Shown piece by piece: positions 15,968 through 23,623 of a DNA stretch of 23,646 bases; within the stretch, counting starts at the first letter, position 1; the number at the start of each line of letters is the position of its first letter. Location of the stretch: NCBI GenBank assembly GCA_020058145.1, contig JAGVEP010000416.1:1-23646 (forward strand). The letters run 5' to 3'. Under the pieces are notes generated by a model, which worked only from the letters and a program-made list of their open reading frames with translations, was not told the DNA's origin and made no database searches. The position numbers and the translations under genes were made by a program. This DNA comes from Phycisphaerae bacterium. Its GTDB lineage: Bacteria; Planctomycetota; Phycisphaerae; UBA1845; Fen-1342.

Positions 15968-17151
15968 CGCCGAACGTCTTCCAGCGCGGCTTTCAGACCC
16001 GGCAGCCCACCCTCAAGCGTGTGCCGGTCCGTGCAAAAGCTCAGCCGGATATGGCCCGGGCGGCCAAACCCGCGCCCCGGTACCGCGAGCACGCGGTGCC
16101 TGAGCAGCGCCTCCACGAAGGCCACATCGTCTGCAATCGGCGTCTTTGGAAACGCGTACAACGCACCCTGCGGCATGGTGAGCGCATAGCCGTATTCCTG
16201 CAGCGCACCGCACAGCAGATCGCGATTCTGCCGGTAGAAACTCACGTCGCACAGCGCGTCGGCACAGCGCGTGATCACGCGCTGCATGAACGCCGCGGCG
16301 TTTACGAAGCCGAGCGTCCGGTTGAGCATGGTCAGCGCCCCGAGCAGCAGCGTCCGTTCCGGCACGCGCGGCGGGACCGCGATGTAGCCCAGCCGCTCGC
16401 CGGCGATGCTCACGTCCTTGGAGTAGCTCGAGATGATTACCGTCCGCGCGTAGTGCGGCACCGGCGTCGGACACCACGCCAAGTCGTAGATGATCCGGCG
16501 ATAGGGATCGTCGCACAGCAGGTATAACGGTCGCTCGGGCCGGTCGTGCCGCGCGAGCAGCGCCCCGAGCGCCCGACACTTTTCCTCCGTGTACACCGCC
16601 CCGCTCGGATTGTTCGGCGAGTTGACGATGATTGCACGCGTACGCTCGGTGAGCGCGGCTTCGATGGCCGGCAGGTCCGGCTGAAACTCGGCGTCGGTCT
16701 GCACGAGGACCATCTGCCCGCCGGCCTGCTGAGCGTAGAAGCGGTATTCGGGAAAGTACGGCGCGAGGACGATGACCTCGTCGCCCGGGTTGCAAATGGC
16801 CCGCAGCGCGACGTTCATGCCGCCCGCGGCACCGCTGGTGAGTATGACCGCGCTCGGTTCGATTTCGGTGCGATATTGGCCGCTGAGAAAGCGTGCCACC
16901 GCCGCACGGGCTTCGTCAAAGCCCGCGTTCGGCATGTAGCGGTGCAAGGGTGCGGCACGCTCGGCCGCGACCGCTTGCAGGGCGTCGAAGAACGCCGCGG
17001 GCGGCGTGGCGTTGGGATTGCCGAGCGAAAAATCAAAGACCTGGTCCGCGCCGAACTCAGCCTTGAGCCGCCGGCCTTGCTCGAACATCTCGCGAATCCA
17101 CGACGCGGCCCCCAGGTCGTGGGCCGCTTGTTGTGCGATGGCGTGAGACAT
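15964..17151 (-). CDS. Class I/II pyridoxal-phosphate aminotransferase
   Basis: A 395-residue fold-type I aminotransferase. The frame extends to TTG 17154, but ATG 17151 with AGGAG seven bases upstream is preferred. Family features in order: FSLGNPNATPP near the N-terminus, TSGAAGGMNVALRAI (cofactor phosphate region), NSPNNPSGAVYTEEK, LLCDDPYRRIIYD (the D-x-x-Y pair contacting the cofactor ring), SYSKDVSIAGERLGY with Lys245 as the Schiff-base lysine, and RLSFCTDR near the C-terminus with the carboxylate-binding Arg. These are the residues of the aspartate/aromatic aminotransferase group. The exact amino donor cannot be told from sequence alone. It is translationally coupled to the Asp-box lipoprotein gene, an unexpected partner. 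Confidence 0.88.
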   Translation of the reverse strand: MSHAIAQQAAHDLGAASWIREMFEQGRRLKAEFGADQVFDFSLGNPNATPPAAFFDALQAVAAERAAPLHRYMPNAGFDEARAAVARFLSGQYRTEIEPSAVILTSGAAGGMNVALRAICNPGDEVIVLAPYFPEYRFYAQQAGGQMVLVQTDAEFQPDLPAIEAALTERTRAIIVNSPNNPSGAVYTEEKCRALGALLARHDRPERPLYLLCDDPYRRIIYDLAWCPTPVPHYARTVIISSYSKDVSIAGERLGYIAVPPRVPERTLLLGALTMLNRTLGFVNAAAFMQRVITRCADALCDVSFYRQNRDLLCGALQEYGYALTMPQGALYAFPKTPIADDVAFVEALLRHRVLAVPGRGFGRPGHIRLSFCTDRHTLEGGLPGLKAALEDVRR

Positions 17152-17175
17152 CAACCCACTCCTGCTCTCCGCGCG

Positions 17176-17219
17176 GGGTGGACACCGGCCACCCGCTGCG
17201 TAGCGTGGGCACCGCCCAC
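17176..17219 (-). repeat. Palindrome pair between aminotransferase and lipoprotein genes
   Basis: GGGTGG-acaccgg-CCACCC (17176-17194) is followed by GTAGC and GTGGGC-acc-GCCCAC (17205-17219). Read on the minus strand the second is GTGGGC...GCCCAC then GCTAC, the same layout as the copy at 1261. It fills most of the 76-base gap between two same-strand genes. Confidence 0.7.
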
Positions 17220-17227
17220 CAGTCCTG

Positions 17228-17803
17228 TTATTCCCCCGCGCGGTTGTCGAGAATCACGACGCAGTCAATCCGGAACCCGCCCGGCTCCGCGGGGTCCTCG
17301 TTGAAACTGATAACCAACGTGTCCGCGCAGCTATAGTCGACGCCGAGCAGCTTCTCAATGCCCGCCGCGGTGCCCTGGGTGGGCAGCGCCGCGGTCGTCG
17401 AGTCCACCGGCGCCGCGGAAAAGTGTACGACCGTGTCGAACGCATCGGCGTCGAAACTCGTCGTCTGGTCCGCCTGGGTCTGCACCACGCGTGTGTACAA
17501 CGCCTGCGTCGCGACGGCGGCGTTCCGACGGCAGGGCACAGCCGCAGGCGTACTCGCCGTCCCCGCCTCCAGGCGCAGTTGCTGCAGTGTCACCGCGCCG
17601 GGCGTCTTGTCCCACGCATCCCAGGTGCCGTAAGAGAACGACGCCCGGTACGCCGTGTTGTTGATGAACTGCATGTTGATGTTACCGGTCCGCTCTTTGG
17701 TCAGGTTCTTGAAGACTGTTCCGAAGCAGCCCGAGACGCCGCCCAGCGCTCCGGCCAGGAGGAGTGCCCCGCCGCCGCCGATCAACACGTTTCTCAGTTT
17801 CAT
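17228..17803 (-). CDS. Small lipoprotein of unknown function
   Basis: A 191-residue protein from ATG 17803; the frame runs further upstream but the signal peptide MKLRNVLIGGGGALLLAGALGGVSGC marks the start, with lipobox VSGC (Cys26). After the lipidated Cys come a basic segment (FKNLTKERTG), INMQFINNTAYRASFSYGTWDAWDKTPG, which looks like a beta strand pair, and a Thr/Ala-rich region. Three further Cys (in VPCRR, YSCAD and RIDCV) could form disulfides outside the cytoplasm. The C-terminus ends GGFRIDCVVILDNRAGE. I do not recognise the family. It lies upstream of the aminotransferase gene on the same strand, separated by a palindrome pair. Confidence 0.65.
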   Translation of the reverse strand: MKLRNVLIGGGGALLLAGALGGVSGCFGTVFKNLTKERTGNINMQFINNTAYRASFSYGTWDAWDKTPGAVTLQQLRLEAGTASTPAAVPCRRNAAVATQALYTRVVQTQADQTTSFDADAFDTVVHFSAAPVDSTTAALPTQGTAAGIEKLLGVDYSCADTLVISFNEDPAEPGGFRIDCVVILDNRAGE

Positions 17804-18162
17804 TTCCGGCACCTGCGAATGGGCCGTCCGCGTTCTCCGTCGCCAGAGCGGATCCGGCACTATTATCGGCAAGGGCGCTCACCGCCAAAACAGCATCTTA
17901 GCCGCTGGCGGCACACGGGCCAACGCGCGGGTCGCAACGGGCCGCCGGTGCTCCGCGAATCCGGACATACACCCCCATTCGCGCAGCCTCCGCGCCTGAA
18001 CGCAGCCCCGCGGCTAGCCGATGCTCAGGACGGCTTCGCGTGGCGCGAGGTGCCAGACACTCCGACGCTCGGACTGGCCATGGGCGCCGGCGAATTCGTA
18101 CAATTGAGCTGGAGAGCCAGGTTGGTCGCGGCCGTACGTACGGCCAGCTTGGAGGTGCCGTT
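17804..18162. other. Divergent intergenic region
   Basis: These 359 bases separate two divergent genes. On the minus strand TTGGCG (17888-17883) and GATAAT (17867-17862), 15 bases apart, could be a promoter for the small lipoprotein. On the plus strand TACAAT (18099-18104) is a possible -10, without a good -35, for the gene at 18163. A perfect 16-bp palindrome lies at 18130-18145. I see nothing recognisable in 17889-18090. Confidence 0.35.
18130..18145. promoter_or_regulatory. Perfect 16-bp palindrome before a ribosome binding site
   Basis: GGCCGTACGTACGGCC is fully self-complementary with no spacer. It lies five bases before the GGAGG (18151-18155) of the gene at 18163 and about 25 bases after the TACAAT hexamer. 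Symmetry without a loop suits a dimeric DNA-binding protein better than an RNA hairpin. Confidence 0.45.
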
Positions 18163-18702
18163 ATGACCGGCCCGCATTTGCTTGGTCCCCAGGATCCCTT
18201 GAGGAAGCTGTTCGCCGGCTTGGTCGAACAGGCGTTCATGGTCGAGATCGGAATTTGCGACCCCGCCCTGACCGACTACCTCGGCGACATGCTCACCGAC
18301 TTCATTCACGTGGACCGCATCTACCGGCTGCGCACGCTGGACCACCAGATCATCCGCGAAATCTCGCGGATGGAAGCGGACGCCGCGCTGGGCGGCGAAG
18401 TTAACGAAACCCACCGGCGACGCCTGGTCAACAAGTACATCGGGGACTTCACCCTCTTCTGGAGCGGTGTTTATCCCGAGAGCCTGCGCCGACCACGCGT
18501 GGCCGGCGTCGATCCGCTCGACGTGTATTTGCGACAAGGCAAGCGGTCGTACGGCATCGCCGGCGAATTGACCGCTGCCGAGGATCAGCCCCCCGCGGCG
18601 GTGCTTCAGCAGCTCAGCGAGCAATTCGAGTACTGCGTACACGGCCTGCGGCTCGTGCGGGCGGGGTGGGAACGTCTCAATCGTCCGCCGGGAAGCAACT
18701 GA
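18163..18702 (+). CDS. Unrecognised helical cytoplasmic protein
   Basis: A 179-residue protein whose start is fixed by GGAGG at 18151-18155, seven bases before ATG 18163. It has no signal peptide or membrane segment. The composition is mostly helical, with many Arg, Leu and Glu. Notable stretches are LGDMLTDFIHVDRIYRLR near residue 45, EADAALGGEVNETHRRRLVN near 85, FTLFWSGVYPESLRR near 100 and DPLDVYLRQGKRSYGIAGEL near 120. I do not recognise a domain. It is the only gene of its short transcript, preceded by a palindromic operator-like site and converging on secA, from which it is separated by 67 bases. Confidence 0.7.
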   Translation: MTGPHLLGPQDPLRKLFAGLVEQAFMVEIGICDPALTDYLGDMLTDFIHVDRIYRLRTLDHQIIREISRMEADAALGGEVNETHRRRLVNKYIGDFTLFWSGVYPESLRRPRVAGVDPLDVYLRQGKRSYGIAGELTAAEDQPPAAVLQQLSEQFEYCVHGLRLVRAGWERLNRPPGSN

Positions 18703-18704
18703 CG

Positions 18705-18753
18705 CCCGCGCACCGCGGCACAACGCCGGTACCGGCGCATGTAGCGCGGGTTT
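18705..18753. terminator. Possible bidirectional terminator between convergent genes
   Basis: CCCGCGC (18705-18711) pairs with GCGCGGG (18744-18750), which is followed by TTT. Within the loop lies a perfect 14-bp palindrome, CGCCGGTACCGGCG (18724-18737). The position between two convergent genes suits a terminator, but the T-run is short, so intrinsic termination is uncertain. Confidence 0.35.
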
Positions 18754-18769
18754 GTGACGTGGCGGCGGA

Positions 18770-21700
18770 TCACTTCCCGCGGCCGTGGCACTGCTTGTAT
18801 TTCTTCCCCGAACCGCACGGACACGGATCATTACGCCCCACGCGCGGCGTCTGGCGGCGGATCGTCTGCGCCTGACCACCCTCGCCCTGTTGACGCATCG
18901 CGGCGGCTTGATCGGCGTTCGCTGACGAAAAGCCGGCGCCCGTCGCGTCGGCCTTGGACGTGGTCATGCTCGACGGTCCGCCTGCCGGACCCAGCGGGGC
19001 GGGTTGCCCGCCGCCGGCATCACCGCTGTACGCCTCGCCACCGGCGCCCGCGATGCGGACCTTGAAGATCAGATCCGTCACGCGTTCGCGCACGTTCTCG
19101 AGCATCTCGTTGAACATGCGCGTGCCTTCGCGCTTGTACGCGATCTTCGGGTCCTGCTCGGCATAGCCGCGCAGCCCGATCGAGTGCCGCAGGAGGTCCA
19201 TCGCGTACATGTGGTCCTTCCACAGCGCGTCGAACGTCGTCAGCAGCACGTAGCGCTCGAGTTGCGTCAGCTCATAGCGCAGCATCTCGTAGCCGCAGCG
19301 TTGCAATTGCTCGCGGGGGTCGCCCGCGGGGTCCAGCGGACAGCCGTCGAACACCGCCCCGAAACGCTCGCGGGCCCACTGCGCGAGCGCCGCGCCGGAA
19401 TGCGCTGCGACGGCGGCCTCGATCTCCGTGTCGAGTTTGCCGTTGTTCAGGTAGTCGGCGTTGAGCGCGCGGAGCTCTGCAAAGACCTGCTGCGGCGTCT
19501 TGCCGACGAGGTTTTCGTACGTCCAGTTGAGGTGGTACTTGCGATTGACCCAGTTTGCGATGCGCGCGCAAACTTCGTTGGCGTTTGAGCCGCCCCGTTG
19601 CAGGGCGTAGTCGATCACCGCCCCGCAGGGGTAGTCGATCTCGCGCTGCCGGTACGCGGCCCGCATCTTCTCGGCGATGATGCGCTGGGCCTCGTCGCGA
19701 TTGGCGGTCGCCAGATCATCGAGCGGGATATCGACCTCGAACTTCTCGCGCGCCCAGCGGACCAGCCGCGCCTTGCTGAACAGCGGATCGACGTATTGCT
19801 GCAGCGGCGTCAGGTCCTGGACCTGCACCTTGGCGATGGCGGCCTCGATAATCTGCTCTTGCAGCTCGGCCGGAGCGGTCTTGCGAATCTGGTTCTGCGT
19901 GAGGTTCAGGCCGTATTGTGCGGCCCAGCTCGCCAGCCCGCGCACATCCCATTCCTCGGCGTCGGTCTCCGGATCAACGTACTCGCCGAACATCCGCTGA
20001 ATGTGTTGGCCGACCTCATAGCCGGCCAGATCGCGAACCTGTCTCTGGAGGTCATCGAAGCTGGCGGTGTCGATCTTGCCCGCATCGAGTCCCACGCCCA
20101 GGTGCTGCCCCGTCCATTCCGCGACGCACTGCGCCGGGTACTTCGGGTCATAGTAGCGCTCGATCGCGTCCGTGACGGCCTCGTCGATCATCTCCCAGAT
20201 CATTTCCGAGAGGCCGCGGCCTTCGACGACCTGCTGCCGCCGGGCGTAGAACGTCTTGCGCTGGTAGTCCATCACCTCGTCGTATTCGAGCAGGCTCTTG
20301 CGGATGTGGAAGTTCCGCTCCTCGACCTTCTTCTGCGCCCGCTCAATGCCCTTGCTGACGCGCTTGTCCTCGATCGCCATCCCCTCCTCGAAGCCCAGCA
20401 TGTTCAACATGCGCAGGACCCACTCGCCCATGAACAGGCGGAGCAGGTCGTCGTCGAAGCTCAGAAAAAAGCGCGAGCTGCCCGGGTCGCCCTGCCGCCC
20501 GCACCGCCCGCGAAGCTGGTTGTCGATCCGGCGGCTTTCGTGCCGCTCGGTGCCCACGACGTGCAGCCCGCCGAGGCCCGGCACGCCGGGGCCGAGCACG
20601 ATGTCGGTGCCACGACCCGCCATGTTCGTCGCGATGGTGACGTTGCCCGCCAGCAGCTTCTTTTTGCCGCGCGTTTCCTCGTGCTGCTGGCCGGCCTTGG
20701 CGACAATTTCGGCCTCGCGGGCGTGATTCTTGGCGTTCAGCACCTCGTGCGCGACGCCGTAGCGCCGGTGCAAAGCCTCGCTGAGCTTCTCGGAATTTTC
20801 GACGCTGACCGTGCCGACCAGCACGGGCCGTCCGCCGACGAACTCGCCCATCACCTTGCGATACCCCTCCGCCAGCACCGCCTCATCGCCCTTGCCGTCG
20901 TTGAACGCTCTGAGGGCTTCATCGATCGCCTTGAGCTGACGTCCAATCTCGGCCGGACTCAGCCCGGACGATGACTCGCCGGTCGCTGAACTCTCTCCGT
21001 GCCTTCGTGCCTTCGTGCCTTCGTGCCTTTGAAGCTCCAACAACGTCCGCTGCGCATGCTTCAACATATCCAGCAGCGACCAAGGGTCCGACGGGTAGCC
21101 ATCCTGGCTATACGCGCGAATCTCCTCGACGATCGCGTCGAACTTGTTCCCGACGTTGCGATAAATCTTGTCGTTGTAGTCGATGCGGCGGACCGGCTTG
21201 TTCGTCGGGATCGCAGTGACCTCGAGTTCATAGATTTTCATGAACTCGTCGGCCTCCGTCATGGCCGTGCCGGTCATGCCGGCGAGCTGCTTGTACAGCT
21301 TGAACAGATTCTGGAGGGTGATCGTGGCAAGCGTCTGGGTCTCTTCCTTGACCGTGACGCGTTCCTTGGCCTCGACCGCCTGGTGCAAACCGTCCGACCA
21401 CTGCCGCCCGTGCATCAGTCGCCCCGTGAACTCGTCGACGATGATGATCTTGTCTTCCTGGACGACGTATTCCTTGTCGCAGTGGTAGACGAGGTGTCCG
21501 CGCAAGGCGTTGTCCAGGTAGTGCGGCCAGTTCATGTTCTTGGTGTCGTAGAACGTGCCGATACCGAGCATCTGCTGGGCCGCTTTCGCGCCGTGCTCGG
21601 TCATGTGGACGGATTTGCGGTCGGCTTCTACGACGAAGTGCTGCAAGTGCCCGATCGCGTCGGCCTCGTCCGACGACAACCAGAACGGGTCCACCGGAAA

Positions 21701-22819
21701 CTTCTTCAGCGCCGCCTTGTATTTCGCATCGCCCGGATCGAGACCAAATTGGCTGGGATTCGCTTCGATCTGCGCCAGCCGCCCCCGCGTCTCACGATTC
21801 GCCGCTTCCTGCTTGTGGATCAACGACCGGGCCACGTCGTCCGCCGCCCGGTACGCCGTCACATCCTCGTGTGCGGGACCGGAGATAATCAACGGCGTGC
21901 GGGCCTCGTCGATCAGGATCGAGTCCACTTCGTCCACGACCACGAAGTCCTGCGGCCCCTGCACCTGCTCGCGGGCATTGTGCTTCATGTTGTCGCGGAG
22001 ATAGTCGAAGCCGAACTCGCTGTTGGTGCCGTAGGTGATGTCGCAACCGTACGACACACGCCGCACCTCGGCTTCCGGCCCCCAGGTCGGCATGTCGGAG
22101 GTGATGTAGCCGACGGTCACGCCGAGCAGCTCGAAAATCGGGCGGCAAAACTCGGCGTCGCGCTTCACCAGGTAGTCGTTGACCGTGACCATGTGGACCC
22201 GCAGGCCCTGGAGCACCTTCAGGTAGTTGGCCATGTAGCAGACGATGGTCTTCCCCTCGCCCGTCCGCATCTCGGCCACGTTGCAGTCTTCGAGGACCTT
22301 GCCGCCAATGAGCTGGCACTCGAATTGACGGTGGTTGCGCGCCCGCCGAGAAACCTCGCGCACACACGCGTACGCCGCGGCCCGAATGGCATCGACGGAC
22401 ACCCCGTCGGCCAATTTCTGCCTGAATTCCGCCGTCCTGGCCAACAAGTCTGCGGGTGACAGCGCCCGAACCTGCTCTTCCAGCGGATCCACCTGGATGC
22501 GCACGAAGTCGCGCAGGCCGAGCACGATGCGGTCGTTCCGCGACGGCAGGAACTGGAACGCGAGCCACCCGCAGTAGCCGCCCCACGCTACCAGCGTCAT
22601 GGACAGCAGAAGGGCCAGCCACTCCCGCCGAAAGAGGGCCACGCCCGTGCCTTCGGGCCCCAGGAGCAGCACCACGACGACCAGCGCGAGCAGCGCGGTC
22701 AGACCCGCTGCGCCGGCCACCCGCGCCCCCGCGCGGCGCGCGCGATACCAGAACACCGTCGACGCGCTGGTCGCGTCGCGGAGGATGTCGGTGTCGCCGA
22801 TGGAGAAGAGCCAGTTCAA
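18770..22819 (-). CDS. secA: SecA preprotein translocase ATPase, enlarged and membrane-anchored
   Basis: The motor that pushes unfolded preproteins through SecYEG. At 1349 residues it is about 450 longer than E. coli SecA. The TTG start at 22819 opens an extension of about 80 residues with two transmembrane helices (about 37-54 and 67-91) before the family begins at SRNDR. Then follow Walker A MRTGEGKT (Lys190), TVNDYLVKRDAE, YGTNSEFGFDYLRDNM, Walker B VDEVDSILIDEARTPLIISGP, the second nucleotide domain with GTVSVENSE, NMAGRGTDI and LRGRCGRQGDPG, then LLEYDEVMDYQR, and LWKDHMYAMDLLRHSIGLRGYAEQDP. The C-terminus is a zinc-binding SEC-C motif (PCPCGSGKKYKQCH). Extra length lies in the N-terminal extension, an insert of about 60 residues before GTVSVENSE that contains the octamer repeat, and a multiplied wing region at about 961-1175. 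All ATPase motifs are intact. Confidence 0.96.
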   Translation of the reverse strand: MNWLFSIGDTDILRDATSASTVFWYRARRAGARVAGAAGLTALLALVVVVLLLGPEGTGVALFRREWLALLLSMTLVAWGGYCGWLAFQFLPSRNDRIVLGLRDFVRIQVDPLEEQVRALSPADLLARTAEFRQKLADGVSVDAIRAAAYACVREVSRRARNHRQFECQLIGGKVLEDCNVAEMRTGEGKTIVCYMANYLKVLQGLRVHMVTVNDYLVKRDAEFCRPIFELLGVTVGYITSDMPTWGPEAEVRRVSYGCDITYGTNSEFGFDYLRDNMKHNAREQVQGPQDFVVVDEVDSILIDEARTPLIISGPAHEDVTAYRAADDVARSLIHKQEAANRETRGRLAQIEANPSQFGLDPGDAKYKAALKKFPVDPFWLSSDEADAIGHLQHFVVEADRKSVHMTEHGAKAAQQMLGIGTFYDTKNMNWPHYLDNALRGHLVYHCDKEYVVQEDKIIIVDEFTGRLMHGRQWSDGLHQAVEAKERVTVKEETQTLATITLQNLFKLYKQLAGMTGTAMTEADEFMKIYELEVTAIPTNKPVRRIDYNDKIYRNVGNKFDAIVEEIRAYSQDGYPSDPWSLLDMLKHAQRTLLELQRHEGTKARRHGESSATGESSSGLSPAEIGRQLKAIDEALRAFNDGKGDEAVLAEGYRKVMGEFVGGRPVLVGTVSVENSEKLSEALHRRYGVAHEVLNAKNHAREAEIVAKAGQQHEETRGKKKLLAGNVTIATNMAGRGTDIVLGPGVPGLGGLHVVGTERHESRRIDNQLRGRCGRQGDPGSSRFFLSFDDDLLRLFMGEWVLRMLNMLGFEEGMAIEDKRVSKGIERAQKKVEERNFHIRKSLLEYDEVMDYQRKTFYARRQQVVEGRGLSEMIWEMIDEAVTDAIERYYDPKYPAQCVAEWTGQHLGVGLDAGKIDTASFDDLQRQVRDLAGYEVGQHIQRMFGEYVDPETDAEEWDVRGLASWAAQYGLNLTQNQIRKTAPAELQEQIIEAAIAKVQVQDLTPLQQYVDPLFSKARLVRWAREKFEVDIPLDDLATANRDEAQRIIAEKMRAAYRQREIDYPCGAVIDYALQRGGSNANEVCARIANWVNRKYHLNWTYENLVGKTPQQVFAELRALNADYLNNGKLDTEIEAAVAAHSGAALAQWARERFGAVFDGCPLDPAGDPREQLQRCGYEMLRYELTQLERYVLLTTFDALWKDHMYAMDLLRHSIGLRGYAEQDPKIAYKREGTRMFNEMLENVRERVTDLIFKVRIAGAGGEAYSGDAGGGQPAPLGPAGGPSSMTTSKADATGAGFSSANADQAAAMRQQGEGGQAQTIRRQTPRVGRNDPCPCGSGKKYKQCHGRGK
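21000..21029. repeat. Octamer repeat inside secA
   Basis: Three full TGCCTTCG units plus a partial fourth, the same 8-bp unit as the array next to glnN. On the secA strand it reads RHEGTKARRHGE at about residues 597-607. It sits in a low-complexity, Ser/Gly-rich insert of the second nucleotide-binding region and keeps the frame open. Confidence 0.85.
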
Positions 22820-22841
22820 GGCACGCTCTCGTGAGTGCTAA

Positions 22842-22922
22842 GGTGAGAAGGTGATAACGTGATAAGGTCGGCAGCCCCGCGCCCACACCCTGTCACATTA
22901 TCACCGGATCACGCTATCACCC
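22842..22922. repeat. Inverted pair of GGTGATAA-type 8-bp repeats
   Basis: The left arm holds GGTGAGAA, GGTGATAA and CGTGATAA in tandem (22842-22865). The right arm (22891-22922) read in reverse holds GGTGATAG, CGTGATCC, GGTGATAA and TGTGACA. Both arms have an 8-base period and face each other across 25 GC-rich bases. The outermost unit of the right arm contains the efp stop codon. The stem could serve as a terminator after efp or lie in the secA leader. Confidence 0.75.
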
Positions 22923-23480
22923 TTTCGCCCGTTCCAGGTACTCGCCCGTCCGCGTGTCGATCTTCAGCTCTTCGCCGATTTCGATGAACGGCGGGACGCG
23001 GACCCGCAGGCCGGTTTCCATGGTCGCATCTTTGCTCTGGTTCGTCGCCGTCGCACCCTTCATGACGGGCGGCGCATCGACGACCTTCAGCGTGACGGTA
23101 TTCGGCAGCTCCACCCCGACGATTTTGCCCTCGATCATCGAAACCGTGACTTGCTCGTTGCCGCGGAGGTACTTATCCCCCGCGCCCATCACGTCCCCCG
23201 GCACGTGAATCTGGTCGAACGTCTCCTCGTCCATCAGCACGAAGTGGTCGCCCTCATGATAAAGGTACTGATACGGCTTCGTGTCCACGAACGGCGTCTC
23301 GACGCGGTCATCGACCGACATGCGGGCATCGATGATCCGGCCGTCCTTGAGCGACTTGAGCTTGACCTGCAAGTAGCTGCGCCAATTGCCTTTAGAGACG
23401 CGCTCGACGTCGCTGACGCTGTAGAGCGCCCCCTCGTGCAGCACGACCTTGCCCTTTTTCAGTTCACTCGCCTTGATCAT
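22917..23480 (-). CDS. efp: Elongation factor P, atypical tip loop
   Basis: Relieves ribosome stalling at polyproline by binding between the P and E sites. At 187 residues it has the normal three-domain EF-P length: a KOW-like domain I (MIKASELKKGKVVLHEGALY), a middle domain with QYLYHEGDHFVLMDEETFDQI, and a C-terminal domain with the family signature ATNQSKDATMETGLRVRVPPFIEIGE and the ending DTRTGEYLERAK. The start ATG 23480 has AGGAG nine bases upstream (23494-23490). The domain I tip reads RVSKGNWRSYLQVKLK. In an ungapped comparison the usual modified Lys of the PGKG loop is Asn32, with Lys30 and Arg34 nearby. The stop codon lies in a repeat. secA follows 97 bases downstream on the same strand. 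Confidence 0.93.
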   Translation of the reverse strand: MIKASELKKGKVVLHEGALYSVSDVERVSKGNWRSYLQVKLKSLKDGRIIDARMSVDDRVETPFVDTKPYQYLYHEGDHFVLMDEETFDQIHVPGDVMGAGDKYLRGNEQVTVSMIEGKIVGVELPNTVTLKVVDAPPVMKGATATNQSKDATMETGLRVRVPPFIEIGEELKIDTRTGEYLERAKG

Positions 23481-23577
23481 CGACCGACGCTCCTGGAGAC
23501 AGCGGGCGCGCTCGCCGCCGCGACCGGTTTAGGCCCAGCCCCCAGCGAGGGGCCACGCCTGGTTGCCGAAACCCCGT

Positions 23578-23583
23578 AGTATA
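23578..23583 (-). promoter_or_regulatory. Possible -10 element for efp
   Basis: On the minus strand this reads TATACT within CGCTATACT, about 98 bases upstream of the efp ATG, identical over nine bases to the string upstream of the resB-like gene. The region where a -35 would lie is very GC-rich and shows no match. Confidence 0.3.
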
Positions 23584-23623
23584 GCGTGTGCGCGGCCGCC
23601 CCGCGACCGTGTCGCGGCGGGCG

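Noticed and set aside
19598..22459. Two long plus-strand frames opposite secA (458 and 486 residues)
   Set aside because: They mirror the codon pattern of secA and have no recognisable motifs, signal or start context.
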